Source: JACSRF01 sp963695505
GTDB taxonomy: Bacteria; Chloroflexota; Anaerolineae; Promineifilales; Promineifilaceae
Length of the DNA: 64,000 bases
Direction of reading: 5' to 3'
NCBI GenBank assembly: GCA_963695505.1
Contig: CAVOGX010000006.1
Coordinates: 62,001-126,000, forward strand
The notes under the pieces were generated by a model that saw nothing but the letters and a program-made list of their open reading frames with translations, did not search any database and was not told the origin of the DNA. Shown here piece after piece: positions 9,666-16,830 of this stretch; the first letter of the stretch is position 1, and each line of letters begins with the position of its first letter. The translations under genes were made by a program, and so were the position numbers.

Positions 9666-11724
9666 CTAATCTCCAATCTCTAACTTCACAAACTCTCGCC
9701 CATCTTCCGTCAAAATGCGCTCTCCGGTCATAGGGTCATACAGGCCAAAGGCGATGGTTGCTGCTTGGGTTCCGGCAGGCAGGAGCAGACGGTGCTGCTG
9801 CATGAAGATGTCACCAGGCTGCAAGGTGTACGGGTCGACCCACAGACCATCGTCGCCGGTCAGAAAATGGTCGTCTGCATCCCACATCTGGGCAAACACG
9901 TCCAGGCGCGGCCCGCTATACACTCCCGGCGGCGGCGGATTGCTGATCAGCTGAAAAGGCGGCAAATTGAAATTGTCGCGCACCCGCCAGCGCCAGGTCC
10001 AACGTTTGCTGTTCTGCGTCATAAACGGCGGCCACCCAGCACAGCCCATTGACAAAGCACACATCGTCTTGCATTTGCAGCAGCTTGTCCACGCGGTGCA
10101 GCTTGTAGCCGCCCGCGCTTTCGCCGGTGGCTGCCAGCCAGTCGGCGTAGGCAGCGGGCACGTTGGGCTGTCCGGCAAAGCTGACCGGCGGCATGAGGAT
10201 GACGGCTCTTGCGGCATTATACCAGCGGGGGGAAACGGCCGTTTCCTCATCCAGCCCATTTCCAGCGCCAGCCGGTCCCACGGCCCCGCCAGCAGCCCCG
10301 AAATGCCAAAGTCGGTTATCTCCGGGTGCTCATTCAGAATATTCGGCCACTTCATGAATATCGGCACGGTACAAAAAGCGCACCATGCCCCGTTCCGGCC
10401 AGGTCACAAAATAATCCGGCAGGTCGCGCAGGGCAATGCTGCCCACCAGCAGCAGCCCCAAAAAGAGGGTAATTAGAGATTGGAAATTAGAGATTGGCTG
10501 CCATTTCCAATCCCTAATCGCTAATCTCCAAACTGGCAGCGCCGCCAGCAAATAGGTGGCCGGTTGGGCCAAAATGGTGTGCCCCAGACTGGCCGGCGGC
10601 ACGCTGATGAAGGCCGGGGCAATGCCCGCCAGCCACCAGATTAGCAGAAAAGTGCCGATGGTAGTTGGTAAGTTGGTTGATGGCTGCTGGCGCGCTGGTC
10701 GCCAATCTCCAATCTCAATCTCCAATCTCCAAATACCAACGGCCTGCCACGCCGCCCACAGCACCCCCAGCCACAAAAAAATAGCGCCAATAGGTCCGAA
10801 AAGCGGCCGTCCGGGTATGTTGTACAGCCATTCTTCGTCGCCGGTGCTGTGGAACATGCTCAGCGTGATGCGCGTGTACTCCAAAAGGGGCGCAAAATTA
10901 CCCTGCCGCGCTTCTACCAGGGGCACGGCCAGCTCCGCGACGCGCCCTTCGGCCTCCGGCTGCTGCTGCAAAGTGATAGTCAGGGGCAGGGCCAGCACAA
11001 AAGTTACGCCCAGCAAAAGCGCCCAGCGCCGCCACTGCTGCCGGAACAAATCGCGCCGCACCAGCCCCACGTAGCCCATGAAAGCCAGCAAAATGAGGGG
11101 CACGCCCCGCCCGGCAAAGTAGGTGTAGAAACCAAGAGCCATGAAATAGGGCCGCGAGAGAGGAAATTGGAGATTGGATGATTGCGTTTGGCTCCCTTGG
11201 CATTTTCTCCCCGCTCCTCTGCACCTCTGTCCCCCATCAACCCTTGCCAAAAGAAGTTGAATGCAGCCAGGGCCAGCAGCGGGCAGCAAAATGTGGCGCA
11301 GGCCAATGCGCGAGTACATGAGCGACCAAAAGCTAAAAGTGAGGCCAAGAGCTGCTGCCCAACCTGCTGTAGAGCCAAACATGCGCTTGCCCAGCATGTA
11401 AGTGAGGGGCACGGCGAGGGTGCCGAGAATGACCGAAAGCCAGCGAATGCCCGGCACGCTGGGGCCAAAGAGCCCTAAGAAAATGGCGTTTAGGGCGTGG
11501 TAGAGCGCTTCGTGACCAGACGCGTCGGGGTAATAAAGAGCCAGGTCGCCGTTCAGCACTTTTTGTGAGATGACCAGGGAGTTAATTAACTCGTCGTCGC
11601 GCCATCCGGGGGGCACGCTGTCTAGCTGCCACAGGCGCAGGCCAAAGGCTAGCAGCGTCAGCAGCAAAAGCAGCACTTTTTCGGGAAGCAGGAAGCGTTT
11701 AGCGGTAAGCGAGGTCGTCGTCAT
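9666..11724 (-). CDS. GT39/PMT-type membrane glycosyltransferase, several frameshifts
   Basis: Second PMT-superfamily gene, also split by single-base shifts (near 11270, 11190, 10335, 10230 and 9970). The start MTTTSLTAKRF is followed by a membrane helix and the motif PPGWRDDEL, in which the acidic pair matches the catalytic Asp-Glu of the family, then about ten helices and a C-terminal soluble domain ending in VKLEIGD. The last residues and stop are supplied by a GATTGGAGATT repeat. Further repeats are read in frame (RLEIEIGDWR, QPISNFQSLI). The ATG at 11724 overlaps the upstream gene stop (ATGA), so the two are coupled. Confidence 0.8.
10470..10530. repeat. GATTGGAGATT-type hairpin inside glycosyltransferase gene
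   Basis: AATTAGAGATTGGAAATTAG on the left is matched by CCAATCCCTAATCGCTAATC on the right, giving a long imperfect hairpin. It is translated in frame as RDWKWQPISNFQSLI between two membrane helices. Confidence 0.75.
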
Positions 11725-13823
11725 GGTTGGATGATGATGGTTTGCAGGAAAATAGCGTCGCCGGCGGGCTGGCCATCTAGCCAAACGGGGAATCGCTGCC
11801 CGGTTTTCGAGTCATAGCCGCCTACCAAAAGCTGGTAATTGCCTGGAGATGGCGCGATAAATTGGTGAAGTTGGATGAGTATGTCGCCGGGCTGCCATCC
11901 GGCGCTAGGCGCGCCTAGAAGGTCAAGCTGGGCAGCAGGCTTGCCGCTTCCTGGCCACAGGTGGGTGAAGAGTTGGGCGTGGGGCAACGGCCGTTCCACC
12001 TGCCATAGCGTTGCCAAGCTGAACACGCCACCAGCGCGCGCATCCATCGTTTGCAAATCATAACCCAAAAATTGCAGGGCGTCGCCAATCCGGGTGGGGG
12101 CAATGGGCGGCGTGAATTGGCGCTGCCATTGGGCTAAAGCGCCAGCCGTGTCTACCTGGTAAATGGTAACGGGGCGATCCAGGTCTGTTGGGCGCAGGGG
12201 CAGGGTGTCGCTGAGAACGGCCGTTTCCCAATAGGGCAGCAGCCCCTCCGGCAGCGCGGCAAAGCCGGGGATGAGGACGGTCGTTTGGGCGTTGGCGGGC
12301 AGCAGCAGGCTGGAACGGCCGTCAAACCAGCGAATGGGCGCATCATTATGCAGCACCATCTGCGCCACCGCGGGACTGTGCTCCGGCGCGGGCGTAATAG
12401 TAGAAATAGCGGCATATTTGGTGGGGTGCTGGTGCAGATATTGCAGTGCCGTGATCATGGTCGTTTCGTACTGCACGCGCACTTCGGGGGCGTTGGCCCA
12501 GGTGTGGAAGTAGGCGCGGGCGGTAAAAACGGCCGTTATGCCAAACAACAGCAAAGTAGAGATTGGCGATTGGAGAATGGAGATTGCGCCTCTAGTCTCT
12601 AATCTCCATTCTCCCATTTTTGCCAGGGCCAGAGCGGGAAAGAGGTACAGTACCGGCTGGGCGCCAATAGCCTGGGTGGTGGCCAGTTCCGGGCCGGTGA
12701 CGAGGACGGGGGACATGCCCGCCAGCAGCCAGGCGATGGCGAAGAGGGCAGAGGAGCGTGGGAGCAAGGAAGCAGGGGTGAAAGAGCTTCTCCCTTGCCC
12801 CCTTGCGCCCTTGCACCCTTGCTTTTTTACGATGGCGAAAAGCGCCAACAAGAAACCTACGAAAAACAGCACGCCCAACAGCGGGTTGAGAAACGGCCGT
12901 TCCGGGATGTTGTAGCGCCAGGTAGGGTCACCGGTGAAAGTGAATAGGCGTAGGCTGGCCAGGGTGTTCTGTACCAGAGGGCGAAAATTGCCTTGGGCAA
13001 CGGCCGTTAGCGGCGCGCTTAGCTCGCTGACGCGGGCTTCCACTTCTGGATGACGGACCAAAAACAAAAGCAGCGGTGCGGCTACCAGAAACGCCGTGCT
13101 TAACATAGCCACCGTGCCTGGCCAAACCCGTCGCAGCAGGGGGCGGTTCGTAATCGACCAAAATAACAGGAGCAGCGGAAACAGTACCCACAGCACCCGC
13201 GCCGGTAGATAAACGTAGAACGCCAGCCCCAAGAAAATGCCGGCCAGAAGAAAGTTAAAGACTGGTGATTGGAGACGGGAGATTAGAGACGGCTGTTTAG
13301 TCTTCAATCTCCCGTCTCTAGTCTCCAATTGCCGCAGCCCGCGCCAGAAAAGCAGCACGGCCAGCGTAAAGGTTAGGGGCAGCAGGCTGGAGCGCAGCAT
13401 TTGCCGCGCCGTCATCAAGGGCCAGAAGGAAACGGCCGTACCGGCCAGGGTCAGCAGCGCCACATCGGCGTTGAAGGCCAGCCGCACCCAGGCATATAGC
13501 GCCGCCAAAAAAAGCAGGCTGGCAAAAACGGAGACCAGCCGTCCGGCCAGGAAGGTGGGGCCAATCAGGGCCATGAGCCCAGCGGTCAAATAGTCGTAGA
13601 GGGGTTCACGGCCGTAACCGATGGTGAAGTAGATGTCGCGGACCCCTTCGTCCACAATGCTCCAGGCGGTGATACCGTGGTCGGCTTCGTCGTGGGTCAG
13701 GCCAGGTGGGGCGGTGGTGATGTGGGCCAGGCGCAGGGAAACGGCCGTTAGCAGCACCAACAGCACCCAACCATACCGTTTCCTAAAACTTGTTGCCATA
13801 CTCATAACCGCGCCATGATACAA
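11721..13823 (-). CDS. GT39/PMT-type membrane glycosyltransferase, intact
   Basis: Third PMT-superfamily gene and the only intact one of this run (700 residues; the true start may be Met7 or Met9). After the first helix comes PPGLTHDEADHG (Asp45-Glu46), the family's catalytic acidic pair, then about eleven helices, then a C-terminal periplasmic or extracellular beta-rich domain from about residue 440. Three peptides look foreign to the fold and match interspersed repeats read in frame: about 165-190, GCKGARGQGRSSFTPASL, and EWRLETRGAISILQSPIS. Probably adds sugar to surface glycans or proteins; substrate unknown. It overlaps the next gene by four bases. Confidence 0.87.
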   Translation of the reverse strand: MYHGAVMSMATSFRKRYGWVLLVLLTAVSLRLAHITTAPPGLTHDEADHGITAWSIVDEGVRDIYFTIGYGREPLYDYLTAGLMALIGPTFLAGRLVSVFASLLFLAALYAWVRLAFNADVALLTLAGTAVSFWPLMTARQMLRSSLLPLTFTLAVLLFWRGLRQLETRDGRLKTKQPSLISRLQSPVFNFLLAGIFLGLAFYVYLPARVLWVLFPLLLLFWSITNRPLLRRVWPGTVAMLSTAFLVAAPLLLFLVRHPEVEARVSELSAPLTAVAQGNFRPLVQNTLASLRLFTFTGDPTWRYNIPERPFLNPLLGVLFFVGFLLALFAIVKKQGCKGARGQGRSSFTPASLLPRSSALFAIAWLLAGMSPVLVTGPELATTQAIGAQPVLYLFPALALAKMGEWRLETRGAISILQSPISTLLLFGITAVFTARAYFHTWANAPEVRVQYETTMITALQYLHQHPTKYAAISTITPAPEHSPAVAQMVLHNDAPIRWFDGRSSLLLPANAQTTVLIPGFAALPEGLLPYWETAVLSDTLPLRPTDLDRPVTIYQVDTAGALAQWQRQFTPPIAPTRIGDALQFLGYDLQTMDARAGGVFSLATLWQVERPLPHAQLFTHLWPGSGKPAAQLDLLGAPSAGWQPGDILIQLHQFIAPSPGNYQLLVGGYDSKTGQRFPVWLDGQPAGDAIFLQTIIIQP
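12552..12616. repeat. GATTGGAGATT-type hairpin inside glycosyltransferase gene
   Basis: TAGAGATTGGCGATTGGAGA pairs imperfectly with TCTCTAATCTCCATTCTCC. It is translated in frame within an otherwise intact gene, in a loop before a membrane helix. Confidence 0.75.
12760..12826. repeat. CCCTTGC-type hairpin inside glycosyltransferase gene
   Basis: GGGAGCAAGGAAGCAGGGGT on the left is answered by repeated CCCTTGC units on the right. It is read in frame as part of a cytoplasmic or external loop. The same words flank the four-helix-bundle gene at 37847-38317. Confidence 0.7.
13258..13332. repeat. GATTGGAGACGG-type hairpin inside glycosyltransferase gene
   Basis: GATTGGAGACGGGAGATTAG is matched by CAATCTCCCGTCTCTAGTC across a short loop. 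In frame it encodes residues 165-190 of the intact glycosyltransferase. Confidence 0.75.
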
Positions 13824-13921
13824 AAATAGCCAGATGCGACAACTACGCCTGCCCTGCGTTTGCTTAATAACTCACCAGTTTTTCTCCAAAGCCCCGGGGA
13901 GCGATTATGGACATCCTCTCC

Positions 13922-13960
13922 CAAACAAAAACGCCACGCTTGTCACCAGGCGTGGCGTTT
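13922..13960 (-). terminator. Intrinsic terminator of the infC-rpmI-rplT operon
   Basis: On the minus strand ACGCCACGC, a ten-base loop and GCGTGGCGT are followed by TTTTGTTTGGG, about 25 bases past the rplT stop. Confidence 0.85.
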
Positions 13961-13982
13961 GGAGAGGTTACTGATGCTTAGG

Positions 13983-14336
13983 TCAGGCCAGGGCTTCTTT
14001 GGCGACATTTGCCACCGCGGCAAATGCAGCTTCATCCCGAACGGCCAGGTCGGCCAGTACTTTCCGGTCCAACTGGACATTCGCCAGCTTCAACCCATGA
14101 ATCAGGCGGCTGTAGCTTATCCCATTTATCCGGGCAGCCGCGTTAATTCGGGCAATCCACAAGCGGCGAAAATCGCGACGACGCTGCCGCCGATCCCGGT
14201 ATGCATACCAGTACGACTTCATCATCGCTTCATTGGCCCGGCGGAACAGCTTGCTGCGCGTGCCCCACTGGCCTTTGGTCATGTTCAAGATTTTCTTATG
14301 ACGACGGCGTGTTACCGTCCCACCTTTTACTCGCAT
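13983..14336 (-). CDS. rplT: 50S ribosomal protein L20
   Basis: A 117-residue L20, which binds 23S rRNA early in large-subunit assembly. The very basic N-terminal helix (RRRHKKILNMTKGQWG, YRDRRQRRRDFRRLWI) and the C-terminal globular part (ISYSRLIHGLKLANVQLDRK) are typical and full length. The start at 14336 has GAGGTAAAG upstream. It is the last gene of an infC-rpmI-rplT operon, the usual bacterial order, and is followed by a strong terminator. In other bacteria L20 represses this operon by binding its leader. Confidence 0.97.
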   Translation of the reverse strand: MRVKGGTVTRRRHKKILNMTKGQWGTRSKLFRRANEAMMKSYWYAYRDRRQRRRDFRRLWIARINAAARINGISYSRLIHGLKLANVQLDRKVLADLAVRDEAAFAAVANVAKEALA

Positions 14337-14437
14337 AATTCTTTACCTCGCATTTCAAAAAAGCTCTGGACACTCAAGCTAGCGTGGGCCAACCGAGGCC
14401 AGGCAGCGACAGGATACGACAGTTGCGGCGTCACGCC

Positions 14438-14686
14438 CTATGCCGGGGGGTTCGCCTTGTACTTTTTGAGGTAGGGCGCCATACGCTTAATACGGCGACG
14501 GTCCCCAGGGGCAGTCACTTCCAACATCCGCGAGAACAGGCGCTTCACCCGCTTGGACTTGCGGCGGCGCAAATGGCTCTTGCCACCTTTGGTCCGCACG
14601 ATCTTGCCAGTTCCCGTCATCCGGAAACGTTTTGCGGCTGCTTTATACGTTTTGATCTTATACTTTTTTGTTTTTGCCTTTGGCAT
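14438..14686 (-). CDS. rpmI: 50S ribosomal protein L35
   Basis: An 82-residue basic ribosomal protein of the large subunit. MPKAKTKKYKIKTYKAAAKR, the core TGTGKIVRTKGGKSHLRRRK and the C-terminal LKKYKA are diagnostic; it is slightly longer than the 64-66 residues common elsewhere. The ATG at 14686 is chosen because AGAGGA lies six bases upstream and because the family starts with MPK. A hairpin stands between it and infC. Confidence 0.95.
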   Translation of the reverse strand: MPKAKTKKYKIKTYKAAAKRFRMTGTGKIVRTKGGKSHLRRRKSKRVKRLFSRMLEVTAPGDRRRIKRMAPYLKKYKANPPA

Positions 14687-14703
14687 CTTTATTCCTCTCA
14701 TAC

Positions 14704-14723
14704 AAAAAGCCCACAGTGGGCTT
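14704..14723 (-). promoter_or_regulatory. Hairpin before rpmI, attenuator or regulatory site
   Basis: On the minus strand AAGCCCAC, TG and TGGGCTT form a compact stem directly followed by TTTGT and then the rpmI ribosome-binding site. It resembles a weak intrinsic terminator. It may adjust L35/L20 expression relative to IF-3, as L20-dependent structures do in other bacteria; that role is inferred. Confidence 0.5.
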
Positions 14724-14806
14724 CCTGTGTAAAAGATTTTAAGTTATTACGCTGCTGCGCGGAAACTTGCTACCGTATCAATTGGTGTAAGCAGTGGAGA
14801 ATCAAA

Positions 14807-15367
14807 TTACTTGGAACCCAAGGGGTTCAACATCAAGGTCATGGACCACCCTTCGAGTTTTGGCTCTTGTTCCACTTCAGCAATCTCAGAAAGCTCTTCA
14901 GCTATCTCTTCCAGGGTCTTTTGGCCAATTTCAGGGTAGGTGATTTCCCTAGCCTTAAACCGCACCATGAACTTAACCTTTTTCCCTTCTTCTAGCCACT
15001 GCCGGGCTTTACGCACGGTAATGTCTCGGTGAAAAGAGGACGTTCGGGGCGTCAGTTTGATGGTTTTGATCTCTATCTGTTTTTGATGTTTACGTGCTTC
15101 ACGCTCCCGCTTGGTTTTTTCATATGCAAATTTGCCATAATCCATTATGCGGCAAACGGGAGGGTTTGCGTTAGGCGCAACTTCTACCAGATCTAACTGG
15201 GCTTCAAAAGCCATATCGCGAGCTTGTGAAGTGCTGACAACACCATGATTTACATTGTTATGGTCTATGAGGCGCACTTCAGGCACACGAATACGATTGT
15301 TAATTCTGTAGTTTATTGACGCGCTATCGTCTCTGCTGGGTTTGCTACGGCTTCTTCTTATTGCAAT
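14807..15367 (-). CDS. infC: Translation initiation factor IF-3, non-canonical start
   Basis: IF-3 prevents subunit joining and checks the start codon-anticodon match. The N-terminal domain (INNRIRVPEVRLIDHNN), linker and C-terminal domain (LTPRTSSFHRDI, VKFMVRFKAREI) are complete. A GTG at 15286 would cut off the conserved INNRIR start, so translation must begin upstream. The frame stays open to GAGGAG at 15375-15370, followed by ATT at 15367 and ATA at 15361, with no ATG, GTG or TTG start in a fitting place. An AUU or AUA start matches the AUU start and autoregulation known for E. coli infC. The interval given uses the ATT; the ATA has better spacing (eight bases). Confidence 0.9.
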   Translation of the reverse strand: MAIRRSRSKPSRDDSASINYRINNRIRVPEVRLIDHNNVNHGVVSTSQARDMAFEAQLDLVEVAPNANPPVCRIMDYGKFAYEKTKREREARKHQKQIEIKTIKLTPRTSSFHRDITVRKARQWLEEGKKVKFMVRFKAREITYPEIGQKTLEEIAEELSEIAEVEQEPKLEGWSMTLMLNPLGSK

Positions 15368-15402
15368 AACTCCTCTATTCTTAATCCTGCTAACTTATAC
15401 AA

Positions 15403-15426
15403 CAAAAAGCCGGTCAAAATGACCGG
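15403..15426 (-). terminator. Intrinsic terminator or attenuator ahead of infC
   Basis: On the minus strand CCGGTCA, a three-base loop and TGACCGG are followed by CTTTTTGTTG. It lies between the small membrane protein gene at 15520 and the infC start, so it either ends the upstream transcript or controls infC by attenuation. Confidence 0.75.
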
Positions 15427-15519
15427 AATGTAGATGAAATATAACACATGCTCAGGAGGTCGTCAAGACGGGCGAAGTGGGCTCGTGCATGAGTTTTTGG
15501 GCAATAATGCCCAGAAGGT

Positions 15520-15711
15520 TTATTGGAGAACAATGTTCAGAATAATTAGCAACGTAAACATGATGCCCGCGAGGATGAAAACGCGGCGCAAGTCGCGAAT
15601 AACGTAAGCATATTCCATTTGGAATTGTTCTGCGGATGTTAATGAGCTGGTTTTAGAACCTTCTGCATCTTTGCCTTTTGCTTTGCGAACACGGCGAACT
15701 TTTTGAGCCAT
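15520..15711 (-). CDS. Small single-helix membrane protein
   Basis: A 63-residue protein with a basic N-terminus (AQKVRRVRKAKGK), a polar middle and one C-terminal membrane helix (VFILAGIMFTLLIILNIVL). The topology suggests a tail-anchored protein with its N-terminus in the cytoplasm. AAGG lies eight bases before the ATG. It follows the sortase gene after 40 bases on the same strand and may share its transcript. I do not recognise the family. Confidence 0.7.
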   Translation of the reverse strand: MAQKVRRVRKAKGKDAEGSKTSSLTSAEQFQMEYAYVIRDLRRVFILAGIMFTLLIILNIVLQ

Positions 15712-15752
15712 TAGATTTTACCTTTTTGAAGCGTTGATTTGTGGAATGAATT

Positions 15753-16739
15753 CTAAGAGTTTGTAACCAGATCGGCAAAAACTACGATGCGCTGGGTGTT
15801 GACCTGGTACGGATAACAAGAAATTAATGTTGCACTGGGAAAGCCTGTGGGGGCCATGACCTGAACGGCCGTTGGTTCCACTGTGGTGATTTCGCGCACA
15901 ACGTATGTATAGGCGTTCACTTCAGTGGAAATGATAATCTCGTCGCCAGGCTGAAGCTTGTCCAGGTGGCGGAAGATTTCGCCAAAGATGTCATTATGCG
16001 CTGAAAGAACCATGTTGCCAGTCTGGCCAGGCTGGGCGGAGCCGATGTGCTGTCCAACCCCCTTTTTGAGCTGTTCCCAATCATCCCCTTGCACAATGGG
16101 TTTATCGACATTGATCGCCGGAATCTGGATGCGCCGCGCCTGCTCTGGACCCGGTGTGGGGATGGGCGGAGGCACATAGGCATTGATGGCTGGCAGCAAA
16201 TGGGCGGGAATATCACCGGCCTCGCCTGGTTCAGGCGAGAAACCTTCCACCGGAGGCTTATGGCCACCAGGCAGCACGACGAGATTGATGATAGGCGTAG
16301 GGGATGGCGTAGGTAGAGCCAGACGCTGGCTTTCGGCATTTTGCGCGGCGGCTAATTCTTGATTCAGCTCGTTGCGAGTGGACCACAAGCCAAGCAGTAT
16401 GATGCCCAGGCCAATGACGGCCCCAATTTCAACTAGCAGCAGGAATTTGTTGGCGACCCAGCGCAGGTTAAGGCGGTTAGAGGGTGGGGTAACGGCCGTT
16501 TCCTCTGCCCCTCCGTCCATCTCCAGCGCGTACGCCTCCATAGCCCCGTTAGCTTTAGGTTTCGGGCGCAGCAGTGGGGGTGGTGTCGGGTTGGGTGCAG
16601 GCAATCCGGCAATTTCGATCAAGCGCCCTTCTCCTTTGAGCCGCAGCAAACGCTGGCGCCGTTGGGCGCGCTTTTTGTGGTAGAGAAGCTGTTGCAGCTC
16701 TTCCACACTCAATTCAGCAGCCGGTCTTTTTTCGTCCAT
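15753..16739 (-). CDS. Sortase-family transpeptidase
   Basis: A 328-residue membrane-anchored sortase, which cleaves sorting signals and joins proteins to the cell surface. After a basic cytoplasmic tail and a Pro-rich stretch comes a membrane helix at about 98-118, a Pro/Thr spacer, and the catalytic domain with His248 (VLSAHNDIFGE), Cys308 (ATLISCYPY) and Arg317 (NTQRIVVFA). The pattern suits class D/E-like sortases. The long N-terminal cytoplasmic part is unusual. Neighbouring glycosyltransferases and the stalked SH3 protein fit a surface-assembly role; no LPXTG substrate is seen in the window. Confidence 0.9.
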   Translation of the reverse strand: MDEKRPAAELSVEELQQLLYHKKRAQRRQRLLRLKGEGRLIEIAGLPAPNPTPPPLLRPKPKANGAMEAYALEMDGGAEETAVTPPSNRLNLRWVANKFLLLVEIGAVIGLGIILLGLWSTRNELNQELAAAQNAESQRLALPTPSPTPIINLVVLPGGHKPPVEGFSPEPGEAGDIPAHLLPAINAYVPPPIPTPGPEQARRIQIPAINVDKPIVQGDDWEQLKKGVGQHIGSAQPGQTGNMVLSAHNDIFGEIFRHLDKLQPGDEIIISTEVNAYTYVVREITTVEPTAVQVMAPTGFPSATLISCYPYQVNTQRIVVFADLVTNS

Positions 16740-16747
16740 AGGAGCCT

Positions 16748-16830
16748 GTCAGCCAATCAGGTACTCAGCTTATCAGCCATTTAGCACGTCAGTCTGAAAT
16801 GCTAATTTGCTGACGCGCTGAAATGCTATC
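16748..16830. repeat. CAGC/TCAGC-type degenerate repeat
   Basis: Repeated TCAGC, TATCAGCCA and TCAGTCTG words run against GCTGACGCGCTGAAATGCT across the gap between the sortase and the next glycosyltransferase. The unit is short and degenerate and the structure is only partly palindromic. Confidence 0.45.

Noticed and set aside
13258..13332. CRISPR-like repetition
   Set aside because: Units are 8-9 bp and degenerate, with complementary arms and no spacers of uniform length; no cas gene is present.
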